Source of the DNA: Muricoccus nepalensis
Lineage (GTDB): Bacteria; Pseudomonadota; Alphaproteobacteria; Acetobacterales; Acetobacteraceae
Reading direction: 5' to 3'
DNA length: 64,000 nt
Assembly (NCBI RefSeq): GCF_006438825.1
Contig: NZ_RCZP01000019.1
Span: 30,630-94,629, forward strand
A program made the translations under genes and the position numbers. This document shows positions 10,997 through 21,024 of the stretch, piece after piece. Every line of letters starts with the position of its first letter. Position 1 is the stretch's first letter. The notes beneath the pieces are model-generated. The model had not been told where the DNA came from, ran no database searches, and saw nothing but the letters and a program-made list of their open reading frames with translations.

Positions 10997-12304
10997 CTAG
11001 GTGAATCGTCGGGGATTGTAGGGCGCGAGGTCCAGCGGCGGCGGGGTTCCGGCGGCCAGGGCGGCGGCGGCCTCGCCGCTCCGCGGGCCGCCGACCAGGC
11101 CGACATGGCCGTGCCCGAAGGCGAGGACCACGTCGGGCGTCGCGCCGGAGGGGCCGAGGCAGGGCAGGCCGTCCGGCATCGACGGCCGGTGCCCCATCCA
11201 GAAGGAGACCTTCTCCTCGGGAAGGTCGCGCGGGAGCGCGGGGAAGCTCCGCAGCAGGTGGTCCCGCAGGATGCCCGCGCGCCGCCAGTCCGGCGCCGCC
11301 TCCAGCCCCGCGATCTCCACCTGCCCGGAGACGCGGAGGCCGGCGCGCGTCCCGGTAATGGCCATCTTTCCGTCCGAGGGCATGACGGGGATGCGGGGAC
11401 CGGTCCGGGCGTCGAGCACAACCGCGTGATACCCCCGCTCCGTCTCCAACGGCACGCGCGACCCGGCCGCCGCGGCGAGCGCCTTCGACCGGGCGCCCGC
11501 GCAGATGACGGCGCGGTCGGCCGCGATCTCTCCTTCCGCGGTCGCGACCGCGCGCAGCCTTCCGCCCTCGATCCGAAAGCCCGTGGCGGCGACGCGGCGG
11601 AGCGCCGCCCCCTCGGCGACGGCCTGCGCCACCAGGGCCGCGACATAGGCGCCGGGGTCAGTGCAGTGGCCGCCCTCCTCGAAGAGGGCGCCAAAGCCGT
11701 AGCGGCGGTCGAGTTCCGGCTGGAGCTGCCGCATCTCCTCCGGCCCGACCTCCTTCCAGGCAAGCCCGACGGCGCGGCGGATGCGCCAGCCCAGGGCTTC
11801 CGCCTCGTACTCGGCGCGCGACGGGTAGACGTACATCAGCCCGTCGCGCCGGATCAGCTCCGGCACGCCGGCGCGGGCGGCGAGCGCCCGGTGAAGCTCC
11901 GGGCCGTCCCGAAGGAGCGGCCGCAGGGCTTGGGCCGTCCGGAGGACGCGCGCCTCCGTCGCGCCCGAGCGGAGGTAGGCGACCAGCCAGGGGAGGACCT
12001 TCGGCAGGTAGGACCAGCGGATGGCCAGCGGCCCCAGCGGGTCGCGGAGGAAGCCCGGCACCTTGCGCCACAGGCCGGGCACGGAGGGCGGGATGACGGA
12101 CATGGGCGAGAGCCAGCAGCCGTTCCCGTAGGAGGCCGCCTGCTCCCCGCCGGGTGGCCCGGGGTCGAGGAGGGTGACGCGCAGCCCCCGGTCGAGGGCG
12201 GCGAGGGCGGTGCAGGCGCCGACGATGCCGGCGCCGATCACCACCAGGTGGGCCCCGGCGGAGGGGGAGGTCTGCGATCCGGCCGCGGCCGGATCAGCCG
12301 GCAT
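10997..12304 (-). CDS. DadA-like FAD-dependent amine/D-amino-acid oxidoreductase
   Basis: Flavoprotein of the DAO/DadA family, 435 residues, expected to oxidise an amine or D-amino acid to an imino acid and pass electrons to the respiratory chain. It has the N-terminal dinucleotide-binding motif VVIGAGIVGACTALAALDRG, the flavin-proximal YGNGCWLSP segment, and the C-terminal HVGLVGGPRSGEAAAAL loop. The true substrate (D-amino acid, opine or similar) is not visible. ATG 12304 lies inside the end of the upstream CoxM-like gene (11-bp overlap), so they are co-translated. Linkage with molybdenum-hydroxylase subunits and a peptide importer suggests a catabolic block. Confidence 0.88.
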   Translation of the reverse strand: MPADPAAAGSQTSPSAGAHLVVIGAGIVGACTALAALDRGLRVTLLDPGPPGGEQAASYGNGCWLSPMSVIPPSVPGLWRKVPGFLRDPLGPLAIRWSYLPKVLPWLVAYLRSGATEARVLRTAQALRPLLRDGPELHRALAARAGVPELIRRDGLMYVYPSRAEYEAEALGWRIRRAVGLAWKEVGPEEMRQLQPELDRRYGFGALFEEGGHCTDPGAYVAALVAQAVAEGAALRRVAATGFRIEGGRLRAVATAEGEIAADRAVICAGARSKALAAAAGSRVPLETERGYHAVVLDARTGPRIPVMPSDGKMAITGTRAGLRVSGQVEIAGLEAAPDWRRAGILRDHLLRSFPALPRDLPEEKVSFWMGHRPSMPDGLPCLGPSGATPDVVLAFGHGHVGLVGGPRSGEAAAALAAGTPPPLDLAPYNPRRFT

Positions 12305-13085
12305 CAAGGATCGCGCGCTTCGCCATGACGGTGACGAGGTGGGCGCGGTACTCGGCGCTGCCGTGGATGTCGCCGTTCAGCCCCTCCGCGGACTGGCGGA
12401 TGCCCGCGACCGCCTCGGGCGACCAGTTGGAGGCGAGCGCCGCCTCCATCTCGGACTGGCGGAACACGCCCGGCCCCGCCCCGTTCACCACCACCCGCAC
12501 GCCCGCGGGACCCCGCGCGACGAAGACGCCCGTCATGACGTAGCGGGACGCCGGGTTGCGCATCTTCGCGTAGCCGGCCTTTTCGGGGATGGGGAACTCG
12601 ATCGCCGTCAGCAGCTCGCCGGGCTCGAGGGCGGTGGTGAACATGCCCTGGAAGTAGTCGTCGGCCGCGATGCGGCGGCGGTCGGTCACGAAGGTGGCGC
12701 CGAGGGCGAGGGCCGCGGAGGGGTAGTCGGCCGCGGGGTCGTTGTTCGCGAGCGACCCGCCCATCGTGCCGCGGTTGCGGACCTGCGTGTCGCCGAGATG
12801 GCCCGCCATCCAGGCGAGCGCCGGGATCGCCGCCTTCACCGCCGGGTCGTTCTCGATCTCCTGGTGGCGCGCCATGGCGCCGATGACGATCTTGCCCCCC
12901 TCCCGCCGGATGCCGCGGAGCTCCGCGATACCGGAGAGGTCGACGAGGGCGGAGGGATGGTCGAGCCGGTGCTTGAGCGCCGGCAGGAGGGTCTGCCCGC
13001 CCGAGATCGGGCGCGCCTCCGGGTCGGCGAGAAGCCCCACGGCCTCGGCGATGGTGGAAGGCTTGTGGTAGGCGAAGTCGTACAT
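12294..13085 (-). CDS. FAD-binding medium subunit of a xanthine/CO-dehydrogenase-family enzyme
   Basis: CoxM/XdhB-type subunit, 263 residues, that carries FAD between the iron-sulfur subunit and the final acceptor. Motifs are PISGGQTLLPALKHRL (first FAD segment) and the second FAD segment TQVRNRGTMGGSLANNDPA, both typical of this family. ATG 13085 follows the small subunit stop by 5 bases. No molybdopterin large subunit (CoxL) occurs next to it or anywhere in the window; the gene is followed instead by the DadA-like oxidase. The actual substrate cannot be assigned without the large subunit. Confidence 0.93.
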   Translation of the reverse strand: MYDFAYHKPSTIAEAVGLLADPEARPISGGQTLLPALKHRLDHPSALVDLSGIAELRGIRREGGKIVIGAMARHQEIENDPAVKAAIPALAWMAGHLGDTQVRNRGTMGGSLANNDPAADYPSAALALGATFVTDRRRIAADDYFQGMFTTALEPGELLTAIEFPIPEKAGYAKMRNPASRYVMTGVFVARGPAGVRVVVNGAGPGVFRQSEMEAALASNWSPEAVAGIRQSAEGLNGDIHGSAEYRAHLVTVMAKRAILDAG

Positions 13086-13090
13086 GGCGA

Positions 13091-13594
13091 TCAGACCTCG
13101 GCCGGGGCGAGCGCGTCGCGGCGGCCGTGCATGACCTCCTGCGCGGCGGCGATCGCCTTGACGATGTTGTGGTAGCCCGTGCAGCGGCAGAGGTTGCCCT
13201 CCAGACCCTCGCGGATCTCGTGCTCGCTCATCCCGTCCGGGTGCTTCTTCACGAGGTCGATGGCCGACATGACCATCCCCGGCGTGCAGAAGCCGCATTG
13301 CAGCGCGTGATACTCGCGGAAGGCCTCCTGCATCGGGTGCAGCGTGCCGTCGGGCGCGGCGAGGCCCTCGATCGTCGTGACGTCGCTGCCGTCGGCCTGG
13401 ACGGCGAGGATGGTGCAGGCCTTCACGCTCTCGCCGTCGACGTGCACGACGCAGGCGCCGCACTGGCTCGTGTCGCACCCGACATGGGTGCCCGTCAGGC
13501 GCAGCTTCTCCCGCAGCAGCTCCACCAGGAGGGTCCGCCCCTCCACGTCCACGCTGTGGCGCTGGCCGTTCACCGTCAGGCTGACATTCGGCAT
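13091..13594 (-). CDS. [2Fe-2S] small subunit of a xanthine/CO-dehydrogenase-family enzyme
   Basis: CoxS-type electron-transfer subunit, 167 residues, with two [2Fe-2S] clusters. The plant-ferredoxin-like N-terminal domain has C40, C45, C48 and C60 ([10 protein letters not shown]...C). The helical C-terminal domain has C100, C103, C136 and C138 ([17 protein letters not shown]). All eight ligands are present. Start ATG 13594 has a good GGGAG ribosome site; the longer open frame adds low-complexity residues. It lies 99 bases after the ABC ATPase gene and may share its transcript. Confidence 0.94.
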   Translation of the reverse strand: MPNVSLTVNGQRHSVDVEGRTLLVELLREKLRLTGTHVGCDTSQCGACVVHVDGESVKACTILAVQADGSDVTTIEGLAAPDGTLHPMQEAFREYHALQCGFCTPGMVMSAIDLVKKHPDGMSEHEIREGLEGNLCRCTGYHNIVKAIAAAQEVMHGRRDALAPAEV

Positions 13595-13610
13595 TTTCGG
13601 CTCCCGCTCG

Positions 13611-13627
13611 GGTCCCCCGGGGGGACC
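13611..13627. other. Compact GC palindrome upstream of the small-subunit gene
   Basis: GGTCCCCC and GGGGGACC pair perfectly around one base, 17 bases in front of the CoxS-like start. A one-base loop cannot form in RNA, so a few inner pairs would open. It could be a protein site, a weak attenuating hairpin or simply GC-rich chance sequence. Confidence 0.35.
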
Positions 13628-13693
13628 TCCCTTGCGCGGAGGGTCGCCCGGCACCCCGGGGCCGTCAAGCGAGCCCTCCCCGCTCCTCGCCCC

Positions 13694-15726
<2,033 letters not shown>

Positions 15727-15728
15727 GC

Positions 15729-16670
15729 TCAGACCTTCTTCGCCATGCGGGGATCGAGCCAGTCGCGCAGCCCGTCGCCAAGCAGGTTCACGGCGAGCAC
15801 GGTCAGCGAGAGGAAGATGGCCGGGAAGAAGACGATGTAGGGCTTCACCTGCCAGAGCGCCCTCCCCTCCGCCATGATGTTCCCCCAGGAGGGGATGATC
15901 GGCGGCGTGCCCGCGCCGATGAAGGAGAGGATGCTCTCGGCGATCATGGCGCTGGCGCAGATGTAGGTGGCCTGCACGGTGAGCGGCGCCAGCGTGTTCG
16001 GCAGGATGTGGCGGACGATGATGCGGGGCGTGGAGGTGCCCGACGCCACGGCCGCGTCGACATAGGGCTGCTCGCGGAGCGACAGCACCACGCCGCGGAC
16101 GAGGCGGGAGACGCGCGGCACCTCGGCGATGGTGATGGCGAGGATGACGTTCCCCACGCTGCCCCTCGTCAGCGCCATGAGGGCGATCGCGAGCAGGATG
16201 GAGGGGATGGACATCAGCCCGTCCATGATCCGCATGATGATGGCGTCCGCCCAGCGGATGAAGCCGGAGGTGAGCCCGATGGCCAGGCCGATGACGGAGG
16301 AGAAGAAGGCGACCGCGAAGCCCACGATGAGCGAGACCCGCGCGCCGTGGAGCACGCGGGAGTAGACGTCCCGGCCGAGCATGTCGGTGCCGAACCAGTA
16401 GAGGGCGGAAGGCTCCCGCGTGCGCCGGGCGGGGGCGAGGGCGGTCGGGTCCACGGTCCAGAGCAGGGGGGCGAGGACCGCCATGAGGATGATGAGCAGC
16501 ATCAGGCCGCCCCCGACCGCGATGGTCGGGTTCCGGCGCAGGAATCCGAGGAAGCCGCGCCGGGCCTTCACGGGCGGTAGGATGTCGGGCATCGGCGCGG
16601 CGGCCGCGACGTCCTCCGCCCGGAGGGCGGCCCGCGGGAGGGCGCCGGGCTGGAAGGTGGAGGTGCTCAA
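15729..16670 (-). CDS. Peptide/opine ABC importer permease (DppC type)
   Basis: Inner-membrane permease with a long cytosolic N-terminus and about six helices. The coupling loop motif is [22 protein letters not shown], as in DppC/OppC proteins; [18 protein letters not shown] is also typical of DppC. The best start is TTG 16670, overlapping the DppB stop as TTGA with GAGGA upstream (313 residues). An alternative is ATG 16592, which would shorten the N-terminus by 26 residues. DppB and DppC together form the transport channel. Confidence 0.94.
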   Translation of the reverse strand: MSTSTFQPGALPRAALRAEDVAAAAPMPDILPPVKARRGFLGFLRRNPTIAVGGGLMLLIILMAVLAPLLWTVDPTALAPARRTREPSALYWFGTDMLGRDVYSRVLHGARVSLIVGFAVAFFSSVIGLAIGLTSGFIRWADAIIMRIMDGLMSIPSILLAIALMALTRGSVGNVILAITIAEVPRVSRLVRGVVLSLREQPYVDAAVASGTSTPRIIVRHILPNTLAPLTVQATYICASAMIAESILSFIGAGTPPIIPSWGNIMAEGRALWQVKPYIVFFPAIFLSLTVLAVNLLGDGLRDWLDPRMAKKV

Positions 16671-17608
16671 TACCGGATCCTCGGATCGAACAGGGTGTAG
16701 AGAAGGTCGATGACCAGGTTCACCAGCACATAGGTGAAGGAGAAGAGCAGGATCACGCCCTGGATCACCGGGTAGTCGCGCCGAAGGATGGCGTCCACCG
16801 TGAGGCGCCCCAGCCCCGGGATGGCGAAGACGCTCTCCGTGACGACCGCGCCGCCGATCAGCAGCGCAACGCCGATGCCGATCACCGTGACGATCGGCAC
16901 CGCCGCGTTCTTCAGCGCGTGCAGGAAGAGGATGCCGGGCTGGGCCACGCCCTTGGCGCGGGCCGTGCGGATGTAGTCCTGCTGCAGCACCTCGAGCATG
17001 GTGGCCCGGGTGATGCGGGCGATCAGCGCGATGTAGACGCCGCCCAGCGCCACCGAGGGCAGGATGAGGTTCTGCAGCCAGGGCCAGAAGCCGCGCTCGA
17101 AGGGCGTGTAGCCCTGCACCGGCAGCCAGTCGAGCTCGAGGGCGAAGACATAGGCCAGCAGGTAGCCGACCACGAAGACCGGCACGGAGAAGCCGAGCAC
17201 GGCGAAGCCCATCACCAGCCGGTCGATCCAGGTGCCCTGCTTCCAGGCGGCGACCACGCCCATCGGCACCGCGATGCAGATCGCGAGGATGAGGGTGATC
17301 ACCATCAGCGACAGCGTCGGCTGGATGCGCTGCTGGATCATGGTGCTGACCGGCAGGTTGGTGAAGATCGAGGTGCCGAGGTCGCCCCGCATGATGTTCC
17401 AGGCCCATTCGGCGAAGCGCACGAGATAGGGCCGGTCGAGGCCGAGGCTCGCGCGGATGCGCTCGACGTCGGCGGGCGTCGCCTGGTCGCCCGCGATCAC
17501 CGCCGCCGGGTCGCCGGGGGAGATGTAGAGAAGGCTGAACACGAAGAGCGCCACCACCGCCATGACGGGGATGGTGGCGACGATCCGGCGGAGGGTGTAG
17601 GCGAGCAT
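16667..17608 (-). CDS. Peptide/opine ABC importer permease (DppB type)
   Basis: Inner-membrane permease of 313 residues with about six helices, beginning [19 protein letters not shown], the classic DppB start. The motif after helix one ([15 protein letters not shown]) and the coupling loop ([18 protein letters not shown]) fit the family. It lies 10 bases after the first substrate-binding protein and overlaps DppC by four bases. Confidence 0.96.
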   Translation of the reverse strand: MLAYTLRRIVATIPVMAVVALFVFSLLYISPGDPAAVIAGDQATPADVERIRASLGLDRPYLVRFAEWAWNIMRGDLGTSIFTNLPVSTMIQQRIQPTLSLMVITLILAICIAVPMGVVAAWKQGTWIDRLVMGFAVLGFSVPVFVVGYLLAYVFALELDWLPVQGYTPFERGFWPWLQNLILPSVALGGVYIALIARITRATMLEVLQQDYIRTARAKGVAQPGILFLHALKNAAVPIVTVIGIGVALLIGGAVVTESVFAIPGLGRLTVDAILRRDYPVIQGVILLFSFTYVLVNLVIDLLYTLFDPRIRY

Positions 17609-17618
17609 CCGGCGCTCC

Positions 17619-19223
17619 TCAGCTCTTCGACACGCCCCAGAAGAAGGGGAGCGGTCCCTTCACCACGCCCGACACGTTCCGCCTCCAGGCCTGGTAGGAG
17701 AGGAAGAAGCCGGTCGGCGCGTAGAGGGCGAAGTCCATCGCCTCCTTGTTCAGGCGGTCCATGGCGATCTTCTCCGCGGGGGTATCGGGGGCGGCGAACC
17801 ACGCGTCGCGCGCGGCCTCCACGCTGTCGCTCTTCGGCCAGCCGAACCAGGCGCCGTCGCCGTTCGCGCGGATGGCGGTGTAGGCGGCCGGGTTGATGCA
17901 GTCCGCGCCCGCGTGCCAGGTGTGGAAGATGTGCCACCCGCCCTGGGACGGCGACGTCTTCAGGGCGCGGCGGGAGCCGACCGTGCCCCAGTCCGTCGCC
18001 ACGAAGTCCACGGTCATGCCCATCCTCTTCAACAGGTCGGCCGAGACGTCGCCGAAGGCCTTCGTGATCGGCTGGTCCTGGGCAACCACGATGGTGATCG
18101 GCTCGCCCTTGTAGCCGGCCTCGGCCAGCATCCGCTTGGCGGCGTCGTAGTCGCGCCGGCCCTTGAGGATGTCGCCGCCGGCCTCGCTGTAGATCGGCGT
18201 GCCCGGGGTGAAGAAGCTCGGCAGCGTCTTCCAGAGGTTGCGGTCCTCCCCCACCAGGGCCTGCATGTAGTCCTCCTGGCTCAGCGCCTGCAGCACGGCG
18301 CGGCGGGCGCGCACGTCGTTGAAGGGCGGGTGGAGGTGGTTCATGCGGAAGGAGCCGATGTTGCCCAGCGGGTCCGCGATGTCGACCACGATGTTCCGGT
18401 TGCGCCGGAGGGTCGGCACGAGGTCGGTGATGGGGTTCTCCCACCAGTCGACCTCGCCGTTCTGCAGCGCGGCGGAAGCCGTCGCGGGATCGGGCATGAT
18501 GACCCACTCGATGCGGTCGACCATCGCCCGCTTGCCGCCAGCCAGCCAGGAGGCGGGCTCGTCGCGCGGGACGTAGTCCGCGAAGCGCTCGAACACCGCC
18601 TTCGCGCCGGGCACCCACTCGTTCCGCACGAAGCGGTAGGGGCCGGAGCCGACATACTCGCCGATCTGCTGGAAGGGGTCGGTCTTCGCGATCCGCTCGG
18701 GCATGACGAAGGAGCAGGGCGCGTTGTTCTTCGCCAGCGCCAGCAGCATCTTCGGGTAGGGCGCCTTGAGCGACCAGCGGAAGGTCCGGTCGTCCACCGC
18801 CACGAGCTCGTTCTGGATGGCTAGGATCATCTGGCCCATGGGGTCGCGCACGGCCCAGCGCTTGAGGCTGGCCACCGCGTCCTTCGCCAGCACGGGCTCG
18901 CCGTCGTGGAACTTCAGGCCGGGGCGGAGGCGGAAGGTCCAGGTCAGGCCGTCGGCGGAGGCCTCCTCGCTCTCGACCATCTGGCGCTGCGGGCGGATCT
19001 GCTCGTCCACGCCGTAGAGCGTGTCCCAGACGAGGGCGGCGGCGTTGCGGACGACGTACTGCGTGCCCCAGATCGGGTCGAAGTTGGCGAGGTTCGCCTG
19101 CGGCACGAAGCGAAGCGTCCGGGCGTTGGCGCCCTGGGACAGCGCCGGCGCCGGCAGGCCCGCCGCGCCCAGCCCCAGGGCGGCAAGGCCCGGCCCGGCC
19201 TTCAGAAACCCACGACGATCCAT
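17619..19223 (-). CDS. Family-5 extracellular substrate-binding protein 1 (peptide/opine uptake)
   Basis: Periplasmic binding protein for the adjacent importer, 534 residues. MDRRGFLKAG is a twin-arginine (Tat) signal, followed by a hydrophobic stretch and likely cleavage after PALS or LSQ. Family features are GLKFHDGEPVLAKDAV, GSGPYRFV and the C-terminal lobe. Two adjacent ATGs (19226, 19223) are possible; 19223 gives better spacing from GGGAG. It is directly upstream of dppB, so it is the cognate binding protein most likely translated with the permeases. It is clearly related to the next two genes. Confidence 0.94.
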   Translation of the reverse strand: MDRRGFLKAGPGLAALGLGAAGLPAPALSQGANARTLRFVPQANLANFDPIWGTQYVVRNAAALVWDTLYGVDEQIRPQRQMVESEEASADGLTWTFRLRPGLKFHDGEPVLAKDAVASLKRWAVRDPMGQMILAIQNELVAVDDRTFRWSLKAPYPKMLLALAKNNAPCSFVMPERIAKTDPFQQIGEYVGSGPYRFVRNEWVPGAKAVFERFADYVPRDEPASWLAGGKRAMVDRIEWVIMPDPATASAALQNGEVDWWENPITDLVPTLRRNRNIVVDIADPLGNIGSFRMNHLHPPFNDVRARRAVLQALSQEDYMQALVGEDRNLWKTLPSFFTPGTPIYSEAGGDILKGRRDYDAAKRMLAEAGYKGEPITIVVAQDQPITKAFGDVSADLLKRMGMTVDFVATDWGTVGSRRALKTSPSQGGWHIFHTWHAGADCINPAAYTAIRANGDGAWFGWPKSDSVEAARDAWFAAPDTPAEKIAMDRLNKEAMDFALYAPTGFFLSYQAWRRNVSGVVKGPLPFFWGVSKS

Positions 19224-19283
19224 CATCCCACTCCCATCCGCGCGGGCCTTTGCCCGGCCATCAAAGCCCTGTCCGGCGCAGCC

Positions 19284-19300
19284 TGCCGCAGAAAGCGGCA
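19284..19300 (-). other. Small hairpin between binding-protein genes
   Basis: TGCCGC/GCGGCA stem with a 5-base loop in the 145-base gap between binding proteins 2 and 1. Together with the much stronger hairpin at 20988-21019 it may shape mRNA decay; alone it is weak. Confidence 0.3.
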
Positions 19301-19368
19301 CCGCGCCACCGTGCCGAGGCCGGCTTGCACGGCCCGTGCCACCCGTCCCCGACGAAGGCCGCCCGCCC

Positions 19369-20952
19369 TCAGGCCCGCTTGAGGTTCCAGAAGATCGCGA
19401 AGCCCGGCACGCGGTCCCGCAGGTCGCGCCGGATCGCGGTCAGGGACTTGTAGGAACCGACGGGGATGTAGGGCAGCTCGTCCATCGCGACCCGCTGCAT
19501 CTCGCGCGCGATCCGCTGCTGCTCGGGCAGGTCGGGGGCCACGAACCAGGCGTCGCGCAGGGTCTCGAGCGCCGGGATGTCCGGCCAGCCCGGCCAGGCG
19601 CTGGTCCCGTTCCCGCGCAGCGGAAAATGCGCCGAGGGGTCCACGAAGTCGAAGGAGGAGAAGGAGGTGAGGATGATGCTCCAGCCCCCCTTGTCCAGCG
19701 GCTCGCGGCTCGTCCGGCGCTGCACCGTCGTGCCCCAGTCCGTCAGCACGATGTCCGCGTTGAAGCCGAGGCGCCGGACGAGGTCGGCGCAGACCTGCGT
19801 CATCGCGGCCGGGGCCAGGATGTCGGTCGGCCCGACGAGGCGCATCGGCTGGTTCGTGTAGCCGGCCTCCCGCATCAGCGCCTTCGCGCGGTCGAGGCTG
19901 CGTGGGCCGGACAGCGCCTCCAGGCCCACCTCGTTCGCGAGCGGCGTGCCCGGCGTGAAGACCCCGGCCCTCTCCCACAGCCCCGGCTCCGTGCCGACGA
20001 TGGCCTGCATGAAGTCCGCCTGGTCGATCGCCGGCAGCAGGGCCTGGCGCATCCGCTTGCTGTCGAACGGCGCGTGCAGGTGGTTGAAGCGGAGGATGCC
20101 CGTCAGCGGCAGCGGGTCGATCGCCTCAATCGCCAGTGCCCGGTTACGGCGGAGCAGGGTCTGCAACTCCGGCGGCGGCTGCTCGAACCAGTCGATCTCG
20201 CCGTTCTGGAGCGCGGCCGCGGCCGTGGAGGCGTCGGTGATGATCTGCCACTCGACCCGGTCGAAATGGGCGCTCTTCGGCCCTGCGGTCAGGCTCGGCA
20301 CGCCCGCGGTCGTCGGGCTGTAGTCCGGGTTGCGCTCGTAGACCACGAGGCTGCCCGAGTTGAACTCGTCCCGCTTGAAGCGGAAGGGCCCGCTGCCCGT
20401 GCTGTCGCGGATCTGCTGGAAGGCATCGGTCTGCGCGATCCGCTCCGGCATGATGAAGGCCGGGCTGTTGCTGACCTGGGCCAGGGCGGGCAGCAGGAAG
20501 GGGAAGGGCCGCTTGAGGCGGAACTGGAGGCGGCGGTCGTCGAGGGCGGAGAGGTCGTCGACGAACTCCGCCAGCTTCTGGCCGGAGGGCGAGCGCTTCA
20601 TCCAGCGCCGCAGGCTCGCCACCGCGTCCGCCGCGCGCACCGGCTCCCCGTCGTGGAACTTCGGGCCGGCGCGGAGCGTGATGGTCACGCGCCGGCCGTC
20701 CTCCTCGACGGCATGCCCCTCAGCGAGCTGCGGCTGCGGGCGGAAGCCCGCGTCCATGCCGTAGAGGTTGTCGTAGACCATGTACCCGTGGTTGCGGGTG
20801 ATGTTCGCCGTGGTCCAGATCGGGTCGAGGCTCGTCAGGTTCGCCTGCGGCACCATCCGCAGGACCCGCGACCCCGAGGGCTGCGCGAGGGCGGGCATGG
20901 CCGGGCCGAGGGCCGCGGCGGCGGCCCCCAGGACGTGACGGCGGCGGATCAT
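19369..20952 (-). CDS. Family-5 extracellular substrate-binding protein 2
   Basis: Second paralogue, 527 residues. MIRRRHVLGAAAAALG is a Tat-like signal ending near PALAQ. The core matches the neighbours (PKFHDGEPVRAADAV, FIMPERIAQTD, NGEIDWFEQPPPELQ, VLTDWGTTVQRR). The central ligand-pocket region differs from paralogues 1 and 3, consistent with a different ligand or affinity. It has no transporter of its own and would share the downstream permease/ATPase set. Confidence 0.93.
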   Translation of the reverse strand: MIRRRHVLGAAAAALGPAMPALAQPSGSRVLRMVPQANLTSLDPIWTTANITRNHGYMVYDNLYGMDAGFRPQPQLAEGHAVEEDGRRVTITLRAGPKFHDGEPVRAADAVASLRRWMKRSPSGQKLAEFVDDLSALDDRRLQFRLKRPFPFLLPALAQVSNSPAFIMPERIAQTDAFQQIRDSTGSGPFRFKRDEFNSGSLVVYERNPDYSPTTAGVPSLTAGPKSAHFDRVEWQIITDASTAAAALQNGEIDWFEQPPPELQTLLRRNRALAIEAIDPLPLTGILRFNHLHAPFDSKRMRQALLPAIDQADFMQAIVGTEPGLWERAGVFTPGTPLANEVGLEALSGPRSLDRAKALMREAGYTNQPMRLVGPTDILAPAAMTQVCADLVRRLGFNADIVLTDWGTTVQRRTSREPLDKGGWSIILTSFSSFDFVDPSAHFPLRGNGTSAWPGWPDIPALETLRDAWFVAPDLPEQQRIAREMQRVAMDELPYIPVGSYKSLTAIRRDLRDRVPGFAIFWNLKRA

Positions 20953-20987
20953 GGCACCTGCTCCCCTCTCAACCCGTGAAAGCCACC

Positions 20988-21019
20988 GGCGCGGGGCGTC
21001 CCGGCGGGCGCCCCGCGCC
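20988..21019 (-). other. Strong intercistronic hairpin between binding proteins 3 and 2
   Basis: A perfect 11-bp GC stem (20988-20998 with 21009-21019) around a 10-base loop starts about six bases after the stop codon of binding protein 3. No U-tract follows on the minus strand, so it is probably an RNA-stability or partial-termination element. Such structures commonly raise binding-protein levels over permease levels; that role is inference. Confidence 0.6.
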
Positions 21020-21024
21020 GCGGG

